From the NCBI GenBank assembly GCA_036250195.1, contig JAVHZZ010000002.1:67090205-67154204 (forward strand): a stretch of 64,000 nucleotides of DNA, in the 5' to 3' direction. Under the pieces are notes generated by a model, which did no database searches, was not told the origin of the DNA, and saw only the letters and a list, made by a program, of their open reading frames with translations. A program made the translations under genes and the position numbers. This document shows, piece by piece, positions 35,100 through 46,449 of this stretch (positions are counted from its first letter, which is position 1; the number at the start of each line of letters is the position of its first letter). Source of the DNA: Mixophyes australis. Its lineage: Eukaryota; Chordata; Amphibia; Anura; Limnodynastidae.

Positions 35100-35880
35100 T
35101 TCTTTGCTAACCCTTGAAAACTTATATTACTAACAATGTGGTAATAATAAGAACTGAGATCTGCGTAGGACCGAAGGATAATAAAAGCTTTGCTGTATCT
35201 TTAACTGAACTATTCTCTGGAGTGTTAACAGTTAATCTTTGGGTACGCCCATCTGGTGTCATAGGGGAGGGGTTTAGGACTATAAGTTGGATGGGCGGAG
35301 TTTGCTCAGTCCTTGGCAGTTTGGAAGTTGCCCACCCACCCTCCCTGTTACGTTTGATGAGAAAAGGACGCGACTGGATGCTCTGTTTGATGGATATCAG
35401 CGTTGGCAACAGCATATCTCTCAGTGAAGACGGATGGAGTTATGGCAGGAAAAGCAGTACAGTCGACGGCCAGTGGTTTGGGCCCACATTACGGTATTGG
35501 GCATGGTGAACCCGCCTCCCTTCGAGTGAATCGGCTATTAGTCTCGGTTTCAGGCACCGCCCTTGTGGGCTGCCCTGTGGTTGCTTCCAGTATAGCCCAG
35601 AGGAGTAGGGGGTTCGGTAGATTCAGGACATGGTGCCCCGTCCAGGTAGATATGTGCGCCCGGGGTTTGATTGGTTGGTCCCCCACTTGAACCCAGGGGT
35701 TTGGTTGTTCCCCAGTTTGTAGTCCTAAGGATATGCTAGGACAGTTGGGTTTTGCCTGGCACACGTCGGACTGACTGCTTATTTCACCTCCACCATGTTT
35801 ATGAATAAATCATTTATTTGTGCCCTATTTCAAGTCTCGTGTCATTAATTCAGGTTATAAGTGATAAGATGAAGGAGGTA
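35100..35880 (+). mobile_element. Ngaro/DIRS-type relic, terminal repeats only
   Basis: 'ggggaggggtttagga' near 35265 and 'cccacccaccctccc' near 35330 recall the A repeat and A2-B2 spacer of the Ngaro at 19593. The end 'atttcaagtctcgtgtcatt' near 35827 recalls the B repeat's 'attcaagtctccgtgtcgtt'. Spacing fits an A2-B2 end of a related family. There is no coding region. It lies in the long keratin intron 6. Confidence 0.5.
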
Positions 35881-36274
35881 AAGAGGTTAAGGTATCAGAC
35901 ATAAGACTTTTATATCTTTTACTAAAAAATTTCTAAAATGTACTGATGGCTAGTATTTTTAGTGACTCATTATCATGCTTTATCAAGATATGTTCAGAAC
36001 TTAAAGTAGAAGCAGTATCGACAACTTGGGGATTGTAAGCAGTGGGGGTTAATACCCAATACAAGTGTAAAATCCTTTATTGTGAGTGGCTGTCTGATTT
36101 TTACTGGTCTACATCCCCCCCTTATTGATAAGTGAAAGTTTTATTTTTTTTTGTAATAACTGTCAATAAATGTACTGGTGGATGCTTACCCTATACACTA
36201 TAGCAAGCATCCTAACAGTGCAAGAGTTTATTGAATGTTTACAGAGTTCTGGAACTGAGTATTTCAGTGTTTGC

Positions 36275-36502
36275 CAGGGGCGGGCTGGGCCGGTGGGCAG
36301 GGGGGCACCGCTCACAATAACGGCTCTTAGGGCCGCCCGCCCCCCGGAAGTAATATAAATGTGATGCAGCCGCGCAGGCGGCCGCATCATATGACACGTG
36401 ATGCGGCCGCGTCATTGATGACGCGGCCGCATCACGTGTCATGTGGTGCGGCCGCCTGTGCGGCGTGTGCCCCCCGGGCTGACGTCCGTCAGCCCGCGCC
36501 TG
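36275..36502. mobile_element. hAT MITE, GC-rich foldback, exact 8-bp duplication
   Basis: Ends are 'caggggcgggctg' and 'cagcccgcgcctg', with 'gtgtttgc' on both sides (36267-36274 and 36503-36510). The core is a near-perfect palindrome with 'cacgtgatgcggccgcgtca' and its complement. It carries several 'gcggccgc' blocks. Confidence 0.88.
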
Positions 36503-36510
36503 GTGTTTGC

Positions 36511-38794
36511 CCTATGTAAATATTTCCAAACTTTCACTGAACATTTCCATGGTTTCAGTCATCACAGTTATTAATAAAATATGCAAAGAATACATCTTCA
36601 TAGTGCTTGTTTTTTAGTCAATATAAATTTGATTTATATACATGTACAATATAGTATGCGAGTACAGTTTAACATGGTGCAATTTTGCATATTGTTTGTA
36701 TTGTATTAGATCATCCATGTGCAGGGCTGATTCTAGCTTTTCAGCTATCTGAGACAAAGTGGGGAATTGCCCTCCCACACCCATCCTCACCCAGCATCAT
36801 CAATAGTATTATGCTATCTGCAGGATTAATGCCCAGTAATATACCATCAGTAGTCGTGGTATGCCAGTAACATGAACAGTAGTGGTGAGGCTAAAGTGCT
36901 GCTAGCAGTAATACTAAATAATATGCCAGCAGCAGTTGTGTGACAGTAGTAGTTGCCCAGTAATATTCTAGCAGTATTGCCAAATAATAGGCCAGCAGTA
37001 GAAGTTATATGCCAGTAGCAGTTTACTCAGCAATATGCCAGCAGGAATGCCCAGGAATATACCAGCAATAGTAGCTGTTTTATAACAATAGCAATCACTT
37101 AGCAATATCTAATAATATGCCTCTAGTGATATTTATTTGCCATTAATATATCTTCTAATACCCACTAATACACCAGTAATAAAGCCTGGAAGAGCGCAGT
37201 GATGTAAGAGTGGGCACCACCAGCTTTTAATTGCCAACCAGCACTTATGGTGAAGGCCAGTTTAAAATAAAATGGGGCGCTGGACTAAATTAATGGTGGT
37301 GCCCTCTACAGAGTGAATGCTGGACCAGCGGTGCAGTTTCACATTGCCAGCTACATTATACTGACTGCACTGCACCAACCAACCTTTGCACATAACCCAA
37401 TTTTTTTTTTTTTACTGTAGTTGAACAGTTTTTCTCATTGAATTAAAAAGTGATGAATAACTACTGCTCATACCTGCAACTTATCCTCGGTGCCTCACAG
37501 AGCTTGAATTGTTACAGTATATGTTCAATGAACTAGAGATGCATATCCCTGGTTCAGGGAACAAGGGCAAGAGGGCTCCAGAGGTGTGTGTGTGTGTTAT
37601 ATATTCATGTACAGCACTGCCCTCATGGTGCCATCTGGTTCAAGCTACTCAGCTCACTCCATGACACATTCAGCCCTGACCCTGGGAGGGATTTACTAAC
37701 ATGCTGTAAATTTAGAGTTACTCATAGCAACTAATCAGCTATAAGCTTTAATTGGTCCAATTTAAGTTAAACTAGTTAATGTCTGTTTGGTGGCCATGAG
37801 TTATAGAACTTTTGTATCATGTTACTTAATTGCTTCCACTCTCACTTTTGGTTGACTCTAATGAAAAAAATAATAGAGCAGATGAGGGGCTTGTAACAGT
37901 TTTCAGGTGTGTCCCAAAAGAATGCTAACAGTGACATAATGGTTCCATCTTAAATTCATATTGTGTTACGTCAAGGATGCCTTGAATAGAGACAAGTCGT
38001 AGGCATGTATTGACCATCTATTACATAATTGTAGGGATTATTGTATTAGACACTTGCCACAAGAATATTTAAAGTGAGGTTGAGGGACGATATGTAAAGC
38101 AGCACATGGTATCTAAAGGACCACTAAGCCTTAACTTCTAGTTGCTTTATATCAGAAAGCTACAATTATGTATGCATGTATGTATGCTTATCATATATGA
38201 AGATAATGAGATATATTTTTTTCATTATGAGGAAAGCATTTCATACTATGCGCTGACCTCATGTGAAGAAGGACACTGTAATGAACCCATCTGAGAGTAA
38301 AATAACTGCTAAAAAAGGAGAATTAGATTTTATTGAGGTAGGCAGGTTACATTACCTGTCCAAATCCAATAGATACATTTTTATGATTGTTACCTTTTAA
38401 AGATTTTAATTGCTAATTTGCACACAGGCAATTTAAACCAAATTGGGTAAAAATTGACCCGTGTGTGTGTGGTAATGATCATAAAGAATGATAAAAATGT
38501 GATCACATTGGATGCCATGTGATTCGGTAGTTCAGCCTAACTGCAGAATGACCATGTATGTTCAATTTGGCTACCAACTTTGTGACCAAATTATTATGAC
38601 AATCAGAATAAACCAATGGATCTTAAATGGATTAACTATGAATAGACTTACTAAAATATGGTTTGTGCAAAAAATATTCAATTTGTATTTATTTTAATAA
38701 TGCTTAGTTAAAATTATGTGTAAATGTCTGAATGTTTTTATGATGGTAGTTAAAATGTTGATCAACATTTTTAGTAGAGCGCATATTACTATAA
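36511..38794. other. No gene recognised; degenerate repeats
   Basis: From about 36830 to 37170 a loose repeat of 'cagtaatatgccagcagtag' type recurs many times. Half of a Harbinger-like MITE is suggested at 37685-37760 ('gggatttactaacatgctgt' ... 'catagcaactaatcag'). The rest is AT-rich and shows no exon, despite lying in keratin intron 6. Confidence 0.5.
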
Positions 38795-39127
38795 ATTTAA
38801 GCAATGAAAAAGGCAAGTCAGGTGCTTGGTTGCATAGGGAGAGGAATCAGTAGCAAAAAGAAAGAAGTAGTAATGCCACTGTATAGGTCATTGGTACGGC
38901 CTCATCTAGAATACTGTGTTCAGTTCTGGAGGCCATATCTCCAAAAGGATATAAATACATTAGAGACTGTAGAAAGAAGGGCAACTAGAATGGTGCATGG
39001 CCTACAGCACAAAACTTACCCGAAAAGACTAAAAGATATTAATATGTATAATTTGAAACAGAGAAGGGAAAGGGGGGACATGATAGAAACTTTCAAATAT
39101 ATACATGGTTTTAACAAGGTATAGGAT
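38795..39127 (+). mobile_element. CR1-type LINE, RT C-terminal part, left piece
   Basis: The open frame 38804-39124 encodes 'LYRSLVRPHLEYCVQFWRPY', 'KDINTLETVERRATRM' and 'KRLKDINMYNLKQRRERGDM', the conserved C-terminal end of CR1-clade reverse transcriptases. It is cut at 'FNKV' by a hAT insertion and resumes at 40228. It is 5'-truncated. Confidence 0.88.
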
Positions 39128-40227
39128 CAGGGCCGGACTGGCAGTTCTGGCAAATGCCAGAAGGGCCGATGGTCAGATGGGCCAGTCCACATGCCCGCCG
39201 AGCAGCAGCACTCTATGCGCTGCTCGGCGGACGGAGAGTCAGTGACTGCAGCCTATGGAAGTTATCACCTGGGTCGGCACCACGTGACAGGTGCCGTCCC
39301 ATGTGATTACTTGCATAGGCGGCAGTCACTGACTCTCCGCTCGCTGACCAACGCGCAAGAAGTTGGTGCTGCTGCTCGGGATCGGATGTAACAAGGTAAG
39401 TGTCTTTAATGTGATTTCATTTATTGCTGGGACTGTTTGGAGGGAGGGAAATATGTTTTGAGTAAATGGGTATACTGTTAATTTAATGTTGGGGCTGGTT
39501 GGAGGGAAATAGGTCTACTTATTAAATGTGAATATTATTATTGTGGTGACTGAAGGGAGGCTTAATTATAAAACGTGAGTGCTATTGTTTTAACACCGGG
39601 GCTGGTTGGAGTCTTCTAAATCTCATGTACCCATTTTTTTCAAAATAAGACATCCAATATTCCAGGATCAAGACAAGAATAAACTGAGCTAAAGAAACCA
39701 GTTGCTACAAGTGGTGAAAGTGACCAAGACAGGTAGGAGAGAGCAGGACAGTCTGCCAACTGTCCTGAATCTGGTGGGGCAGTCCTGATTTTGGGTGACT
39801 GTCTCACTTAGTCAGGATTTGTTCCGACTGCAAGGACAGTTGGGAGGTATGTCCTGCTTCACAACGTACTGAGCTCTAAGTATCACAAGATTTGGTAATC
39901 TCGTGAGGCAAAGAGCTTCCTGGCTCACTTTACAGGAAGTTCCCACCCTTATGGATGTCAGTAGCACCAGAAGCATAAATAAGTACAGTGGGCTGGGGGT
40001 GTCATAATGTGCCTGAGGGGGTGGCGTGATGTGGCTGGGAGGGCATGATAAATGTAATGTTTTATTATAATGTATGTATCAATGCCCCATGTTCGCCACA
40101 TCCACAACACAATGTGGTCATGCCCTTTTCAGCTGCTCGGCGGCACATAGTTTCTTTCCCACTGGAACTGAGGTGGGCCTGTGTACTTTAAATGCCAGGG
40201 CTGATTTTTAGTCCCAATCCGGCCCTG
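39128..40227. mobile_element. 1.1-kb hAT non-autonomous element inside CR1
   Basis: Ends are 'cagggccggactgg' and 'ccaatccggccctg'. The flanks 'tataggat' (39120-39127) and 'tacaggaa' (40228-40235) match in 6 of 8 bases. No transposase is present. A foldback lies near 39210-39345 ('gcggacggagagtcagtgac' against 'gtcactgactctccgctcgc'). A piece of the 13242-type MITE lies within, near 39755-39850. Removal rejoins the CR1 frame. Confidence 0.82.
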
Positions 40228-40545
40228 TACAGGAAGGAAACATTCTTCAAAGGAAGAGAAGTACTAGAACACAAGGACATGCACTGAAACTGGAGGGAAG
40301 TAGGTTCAGAGGAAATTTGAGGAAAAACTACTTCACAGAAAGGGTAGTGGATGAGTGGAATAGCCTCCCATCAGAGGTGGTAGCGGCTAATACAGTAGAG
40401 CAATTTAAACATGCTTGGGATAGATATAAGAACATCCTTACAAAGAACAAAAGATCAAATAGGGTTGGAGGTTACCATAGGATAAAAAATGGGCAGACTA
40501 GATGGGCCAAATGGTTCTTATCTGCCCTCAAATTTTAACATGTAC
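40228..40545 (+). mobile_element. CR1-type LINE, right piece and 3' end
   Basis: The frame 40317-40538 encodes 'RKNYFTERVVDEWNSLPSEV' and 'FKHAWDRYK', the very end of the CR1 polyprotein. The 3' end 'gatgggccaaatggttctta' then 'tctgccctcaaatttta' is typical of frog CR1 elements. Confidence 0.88.
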
Positions 40546-40559
40546 AAATAATCACAGAG

Positions 40560-41263
40560 CAGAATAATAAAGTCCATATTATTTCTGAATTTACAGCAGA
40601 AACACCTTGCACTAACTAATGAAAATGTTCAGCACTTATTAACAAAATGGGATATTCTCTCTGAATAGTTTGACCAATAATTGCTTCAAGTTGTCCATCA
40701 TAAACATTGTATTCTTGTAGTGGACACATTGTAACATCAAATTTTAACATCTTCCTGTCTTTTAAAATGAACATGTAAATAATGGAATCATATCCTCTAA
40801 TGATAATTAATTGCACATTTGATAGGGGGGAACAACCATTGAAAGTCAAACACCCTAATCCTTAAATATAGAGTTACAAACTATATGCTCCACATTGTAA
40901 TACTATAGACAATATATTGCAGTATACTGTTTATTTGGTGTCTGTACAATGGTTTAACAGATATGCAATTTGGGGTTCATTAAGAGTTTTATGCCATTTT
41001 TTTGTGTAAAACAAATTTCTGTACTGCCAATGCATACATAAGTATCTAGATTTTTGTTCATTGTCGAAGTGTGTCCCCTTACACCTGAAGGTGGAACAGG
41101 GGTGAGCATAGGTGGGCAGAACACAATTAGATGTGGATGCATTTGCAGATCGGCCTTTTAAGAGGCATATTTGTTGTGCAACGATACACGATGATGATGA
41201 TGATGATGAACCACCATCTAGTCAGTTCTGATTGGTTGACTGTATATTGCTCCCCTCCAGTTT
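40560..41263. other. No gene recognised; short GAT repeat
   Basis: AT-rich with a (GAT)n run at about 41189-41208. Minus-strand open stretches are short and show no motif. Confidence 0.5.
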
Positions 41264-42850
41264 TTAAATAATTTGCATCACAAATATATGAAGTCTCTGT
41301 TGTCTATCTGTATTGACTAATTGACATTTCCATTTGGACTGTTGCAGGATGTAAAATTTCCATTTGATTTTTAAAAGGAGAAAACAACTGAAGTGTAGGT
41401 GAAGTTTAGATTTAACAAGGAAATCTGATATCAATGAGGCGTTAGACTGCTGCCGGTTAGAGGCAGGGGGAGGTGGAAGATTATACAGGGCGGAGTAATA
41501 TTGCTGGAAAGCCTCTCTGATAGCAGTAGGGTCATGAAGGAGCTGGTTTTTAGAATCACGGATTGATATAATATTTTTGTGGGTCCTTTCTGAACGAAGC
41601 CGCGCAGCGAGATTTTTATCTGCCTTATCCCCCTTTTCATAGAAGGATTGCTGGAGCCATTTAAGGCGTTTGGCTACCTGCTTGGAGAAAAGAAGATCTA
41701 ATTGGGCCTTAGTCTCGCGGAGGGCTAGCAGAATGGAAGGGTTCGGAGTAGCCTTGTGTTGGGCTTCTAGAGATTGTAGTTTAAGAGATAAATTATTGGT
41801 AAGGGATTCTTTTTTCTTTCTGGAAACGATGCTAAGCAGGTGCCCCCTCAGGACAGCCTTGTGCACTGTCCATAAAGTGGCCCTAGAAATATCTGGGTGG
41901 TCGTTGAGCTCGAAATAGTCTTTGAGGCGAGCCCCGAGCTGGGAAATTATATCCGCATTATGGAGCAGAGAGTCATTGAGTCGCCAGGTCACGGGGCGGG
42001 CACGGTCTGGGAGGCCGCAGAGGTTTATAGATATAGGGGAGTGATCAGACCATTGGGTGAATTTGGGCCGCCTGGAGGTTTAATGCAAAGTTGTGGCTGA
42101 GCAGTATCATATCAATGCGTGAGTATGAATGGTGTGGTGGGGAGTAATATGTATAGTCCCGAGAGGACGGTTCCTTCACTCGCCAGGAATCGTAGAGAAG
42201 CTGGGATTTCATGAGACTGAGGAGAGATTTAGAGGATAAAGGGTCAGAAGCATTAGGGGGCATGGCCACAGGGGGAAAGCGATCCAAGGATTGGTTCAAG
42301 ACAGCATTGAAATCTCCCGCTACAATAAGGTCCCCCTGCCGAATACGGGACAGCAAAACATCTATTTTGGAAAAAAAGCGGTTCTGTTGCTGGTTGGGAG
42401 CATAAACATTAACTAACGTGCATAGCTTGTTGTTAAGTCTACCTACCAAGATGAGGTATCGGCCTTCTTTGTCTGCAAGGGAGTCAATGAGTTTGTAGGT
42501 CAAATGGCGGACAAACAAAATCGCCACCCCTCGTTTTTTGGTTGAGTGATCGCAAGCATGGAATGAGGCGGGGTATGCTTTGGAGTGGAGCTCTGGGTGG
42601 GAGTTATGTTGAAAGTGTGTGTCTCTTGTAGAAAAATTAAATCGCCCTTATGAAGCTTTAGGGTAGCGAAAAGCTTACCTCTTTTCTGGGGGCTATTTAG
42701 CCCTTTAACATTAAAAGAAAGTGCTCTAAGGCCCATGTGCAGCGAGGAGGGGAAAGATCAGGAGAAGATATAACACATAGTGGTCAAATAAGAAAGGGGG
42801 AGGGTTTAGAGGGGAAGTGGGAGAGGGAGGGGAGGGTATATGGTCGGGTT
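41264..42850 (-). mobile_element. L1/Tx1-type LINE, endonuclease part, lacking RT
   Basis: Three minus-strand frames (42500-42736, 42045-42527 and 41264-41992) read in series an apurinic endonuclease: 'LSFNVKGLNSPQKR', 'LIFLQETHTF', 'LVNVYAPNQQ', 'LIVAGDFNAVLN', 'YSRIDMILLS' and 'SDHSPI', then the linker that precedes RT ('VTWRLNDSLLHN', 'AREAFQQYYSALY'-like 'IREAFQQYYSALYN'). Two frameshifts, near 42,520 and 42,055, break the frame. The RT domain and 3' UTR are absent; similarity ends near 41,400. Loss of the 3' half is unusual for a LINE, as these are normally 5'-truncated. The purine-rich stretch above 42,740 may be 5' leader. Confidence 0.82.
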
Positions 42851-43023
42851 ATTTTTTTAAAAATAATATTGTTTGGGTATCTTAAGTGTAATTAAGGCAA
42901 ATAAGTGTACAAAGGGGAATATTTGTTTTAAGGACTAGCCCATGGTCTGGGCTGTCGAGAGTGAAATATTTTGGCACCCACACATCCTTGGCAGCTATGA
43001 ACCTTGCAACACTATACTCTTAC

Positions 43024-43149
43024 CTGGTTCTGAATGCTTAAAACCTCTGACCTCAGGTGCTGGATCTTGCTGTTGAGCTGGGTAATCTGATTGCGGCTGC
43101 TCTCTAGTTCTGTTTCACAGCGTCCAGCTTTTAGGACCCCTTGTTGTAA
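43024..43149 (-). CDS. krt80: Type II keratin (KRT80-like), exon 6, coil 2
   Basis: 126 bp, the conserved length, between 'cattgtatag' and 'gtaaga'. It encodes 42 residues of coil 2 from 'LQQGVLKAGRCETELESS' to 'LRSEVLSIQNQ'. The pattern 'SSR..I..LN..IQ.LRS..LS' is closer to keratin 80 than to keratins 5 or 8, judged from memory. The usual 'YEELQ' start of this exon is not kept, which marks a divergent keratin. Confidence 0.93.
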
Positions 43150-43391
43150 CTATACAATGACAACACAATAGTGTTTTTTTTATTGAGCCAATATGAACAT
43201 TAGAACATAGTAACTCTCACTAATTATATACGATATTGTATTTTATAGCACTGGGAATAATAAACAATGTTCTTATTTAAAGAAATGCATGAACATTATC
43301 AGAATTCACAATTTCATAAGGCATTGGGCAAGTGGTAAATCACAGATATATATGTCCCAGGCTTATGTTTTAAAAACCCCAGATTGTTTTG

Positions 43392-43809
43392 TGTGGGAAA
43401 GAGCTTCCTAAAAGAGTGTGTTCAGCTTTAGGAAAAAGCTGGTAAGAGCCCCTGGGGTATAAATGGAGAGAGAAGGGTGGGCTCCATTTTAGGGATGTCA
43501 GTGTGATCAGTCTGAGTCTTTGCTGTGCCTGGGGAATGGGACTGCAGGGTCTCTATAGGAAATAATCTGACATCTGTTGTGAGTAAACTATATGTGCTGG
43601 AACTTCTAATGCTTTTGTTTAGTTTCACAGTCAGGAGCGACATGTGTTTAGTTAGTGCCGGAGAGGCAAGGTGTTTATTCTGAAGTTTACTTTATTTTTT
43701 TCTGCTTAATAAAACTGGCTGAGGCCATTTGTATCAAAACCTTGGTCTTGTATGACTTCTCTGCAGCTGTACACTACCATCTACCCTAGGAGATGGCAAC
43801 TATTCCACA
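43392..43809 (+). mobile_element. LTR-like fragment
   Basis: Begins 'tgtgggaaagagc' and ends 'tattccaca', with a TATA-like 'gggtataaatgg' near 43458 and an AATAAA in 'gcttaataaaactgg' near 43709, in the order of an LTR. No flanking duplication was seen, so this is tentative. Confidence 0.35.
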
Positions 43810-44229
43810 TCTTCTGAGCAGGTGTGAACAATTCATGAGTATTAACGAGTGACCATCACATGTACTGATAGGAGCATGCTCACTGTGCTCCTGAAAAACT
43901 TTCCCTGACATCATCAAATTGTAGGAGGTGTTAGAAGATAAACTTCCAGTTTACATACAATCCTGGCTGTGAAGGACCACATGGGATTATGCTAGCCCTT
44001 GGATAAACTGCATTATGCCTAGTACCAGGGCTGCCCAAATGAGGACATGGGGGAACACATGTCTGTGACTATTACTATCAGGGTTGCTAATGCAAGAACT
44101 TACTTTATGAAGAAACTTTTCTTAAAGAGAGCTTCATTCTAACCCACTTGTTTGCTTTACTCTCCATGACACATCATTTTATAAACTTAAATGTTGAGAT
44201 ATAACATTTTTCAAACTCCTCTCTCATGG

Positions 44230-44438
44230 CATACTTGGCTTCACCAGGGAGTCCTCCTGGAATCCTGGAAGAGCAGGGAGGTGGGGCTAATGATTCAAAT
44301 GTCATCATTAAGCCCTGCCCCCACAGTTCAAATATGAGAATCGCGGCAGGGGGGCATGGTTACTCTAATTCGGTGGCGTCACCATGCCCCCTCCTACACT
44401 TGTCACCTGACTTGAGAAACTGTAAGTTGTCAAGTATG
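44230..44438. mobile_element. hAT-like MITE, same family as 18494
   Basis: Ends are 'catacttggcttcaccaggg' and 'taagttgtcaagtatg'. Flanks 'tctcatgg' and 'tctcagat' share only their first five bases. Confidence 0.6.
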
Positions 44439-45453
44439 TCTCAGATGTCGGCCCAGGATCAAAAATTGTCAGAAGGCCCAAAATTCTTATGGCTTGCGCT
44501 GCCTAAGCGATAATTGCAAGTATTTAAAGATAAAAAAAGTCAGAACACCTTTCTACAACTGGTTTTCTGAAGAATTTCATGTATGTCAATAAATATATAT
44601 TGAATTTAGGTTATCACTCAGGATGTACTAATAATTTTTCAACACTGCATAACATTATAAAAGTGAATGCTTGTCAAAACAGTGATCGCCTTAGCAACAG
44701 TTCTTAAGTAAACAGTGCATTGAGTCATCAAGCAATCCCAAGTTTCTGCAGTGAGAACATGCACTTGACCTGTCACCTGTCAATCATAATTCGGAATGGA
44801 TTTGGTTGAATACTTAAACTTCTCATACATAACAATGGTGTCTGTTCCTCAGATTTACTGTTAGATATGCCTGTGTCTATCTTAATAAAACATCTATTTT
44901 TGGTAAACTCATGGTACTACATTCCTGATACTTGCCTGTCTACAACCAATGTAAAATGTGTAAGATAGCCAGGGCCCTAGGCGCCACCTTCTCTGCATCC
45001 TCAAAAAATGACCCCCCCCCCCCTCCTCGGGTGTGGAGCTTTCTTGCATTAGCAGGTGGGAGGTTGGGGAAGTGTGGTACTTGAACGTGGAGGAGCAGCA
45101 GCAGCTGACAGTTGCGTCTCCTCCACATAAGCAGTCGCCGCTCTGTGTGGGAGCACTGTGGGGGCATTAAAATGAGTGAATGAGTGTGACATTATGTCGC
45201 TCATTCCAAGGTTTAGATGCCCTTAGCAAGCCGAGGTTCGTCTACTGGTCGCATCGGCCCTGAACATAGCATAGTTTCATTCATCTGCTCTTCTACACTT
45301 GTGCTTGCTTCTAAGATTTTAAATATAATCCAGTTTTATCTTAATGTCAATTTCAATGGCAGTTTTAAAATGAGGATATGTGTTTAAATCCATACTCAAA
45401 GAGCTCAGGGTGATTGTACTGATATATTGAGAATTTATACATTCTGATACTCT

Positions 45454-45826
45454 CAGGGCCGCTGCTAGGGTCCACGGCGCCCTAGGCATTTTTAAAAAAG
45501 CGGTGCCCCCCCCCGCAAAAATCGCCTCCCCCCTCCCCCCGTCTCTCCTTACCTTGTCTCACCACCGCCACCTCTCTGCTCCGTCTCCTCCCCTCCACTC
45601 ACTGACACTAGTAAGTGGAGGGGAGGAGACGGAGCAGAGAGGCGGCGGTGGTGAAAAAATAGCCTCTTTCCCCCTCCCCGTGCATCTGAATGCTGTGCGG
45701 CGGTCGTGACAGGTATGGTCAGCGGTCGCCGCACAGTTTTAAAGTCATTTAGTATTCTGTGGCGCCCTCCAGAGCCCGGCGCCCTAGGCAAGTGCCTAAC
45801 CTTGCCTAATGGGAGCGCCGGGCCTG
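45454..45826. mobile_element. hAT MITE with exact 8-bp target duplication
   Basis: Ends are 'cagggccgctgctaggg' and 'gggagcgccgggcctg', with 'gatactct' on both sides (45446-45453 and 45827-45834). The core folds back: 'ctctctgctccgtctcctcc' near 45573 has its complement near 45620. Confidence 0.88.
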
Positions 45827-46264
45827 GATACTCTCCACTTCAATTGAGAACAAGCTAAACTATGTTTTTATTATTTATTTATGTATTGATTATCCAGAAT
45901 GGGACTTAAGAGATTGCTGGATCACCAACCCCCACTCAGAATTTGAAGCAGCAGGACTTACAAAATTAAATGGTGCTTAAAAATTATTTCAGTCTTTCAC
46001 CATGAGGCCCCTTCTTTTTAAACTTTATCAGGGTTCCTTACGGTGATGGTAGAAGGACATGCTCAGTGATCAAGACATCATATGATATGAACAAGTGTGT
46101 TTGACAATATAATCGAACAGCAGGAATATTTTATTTTAACTTATTTTTCTCTTTCTGGCTTTCATAATTTTCTAGATGCTGGGTTTCCAAATGAAAGATT
46201 ACATACTAAATATTTTCAGATTTTGTGAGTGCTCTGTACCTTGTATAACTATGTATAGCAATAC

Positions 46265-46429
46265 CTTATTCTTGGAGAGCGCCTGTGCCTCCTCACGATT
46301 CCGAGCTGCAATACTCTCGTAACGTTCCTTCACCTCCTGCACTATGCTCTCCAGGTTTAACGGACAGCCCTGTTCTATGTTCACAAGCACCGATATGTCC
46401 CCAGACTCCTCCATCACTGCTTTTAGTTC
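46265..46429 (-). CDS. krt80: Type II keratin (KRT80-like), exon 5, coil 2 start
   Basis: 165 bp, between 'atttttaaag' and 'gtattg'. This is the type II keratin size; vimentin-like genes have 162. It encodes 55 residues with 'DISVLVNIEQGCPLNLESI', then 'VQEVKERYESIAARNREE' and 'AQALSKNK'. The phrase 'EVK..Y..IAAR..EEA' is typical of type II keratins, and 'LESIV' and 'AAR' recall keratin 80. An L2 LINE ends only about 20 bases upstream of its acceptor. Confidence 0.95.
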
Positions 46430-46449
46430 CTTTAAAAATAAGCCAAGCA

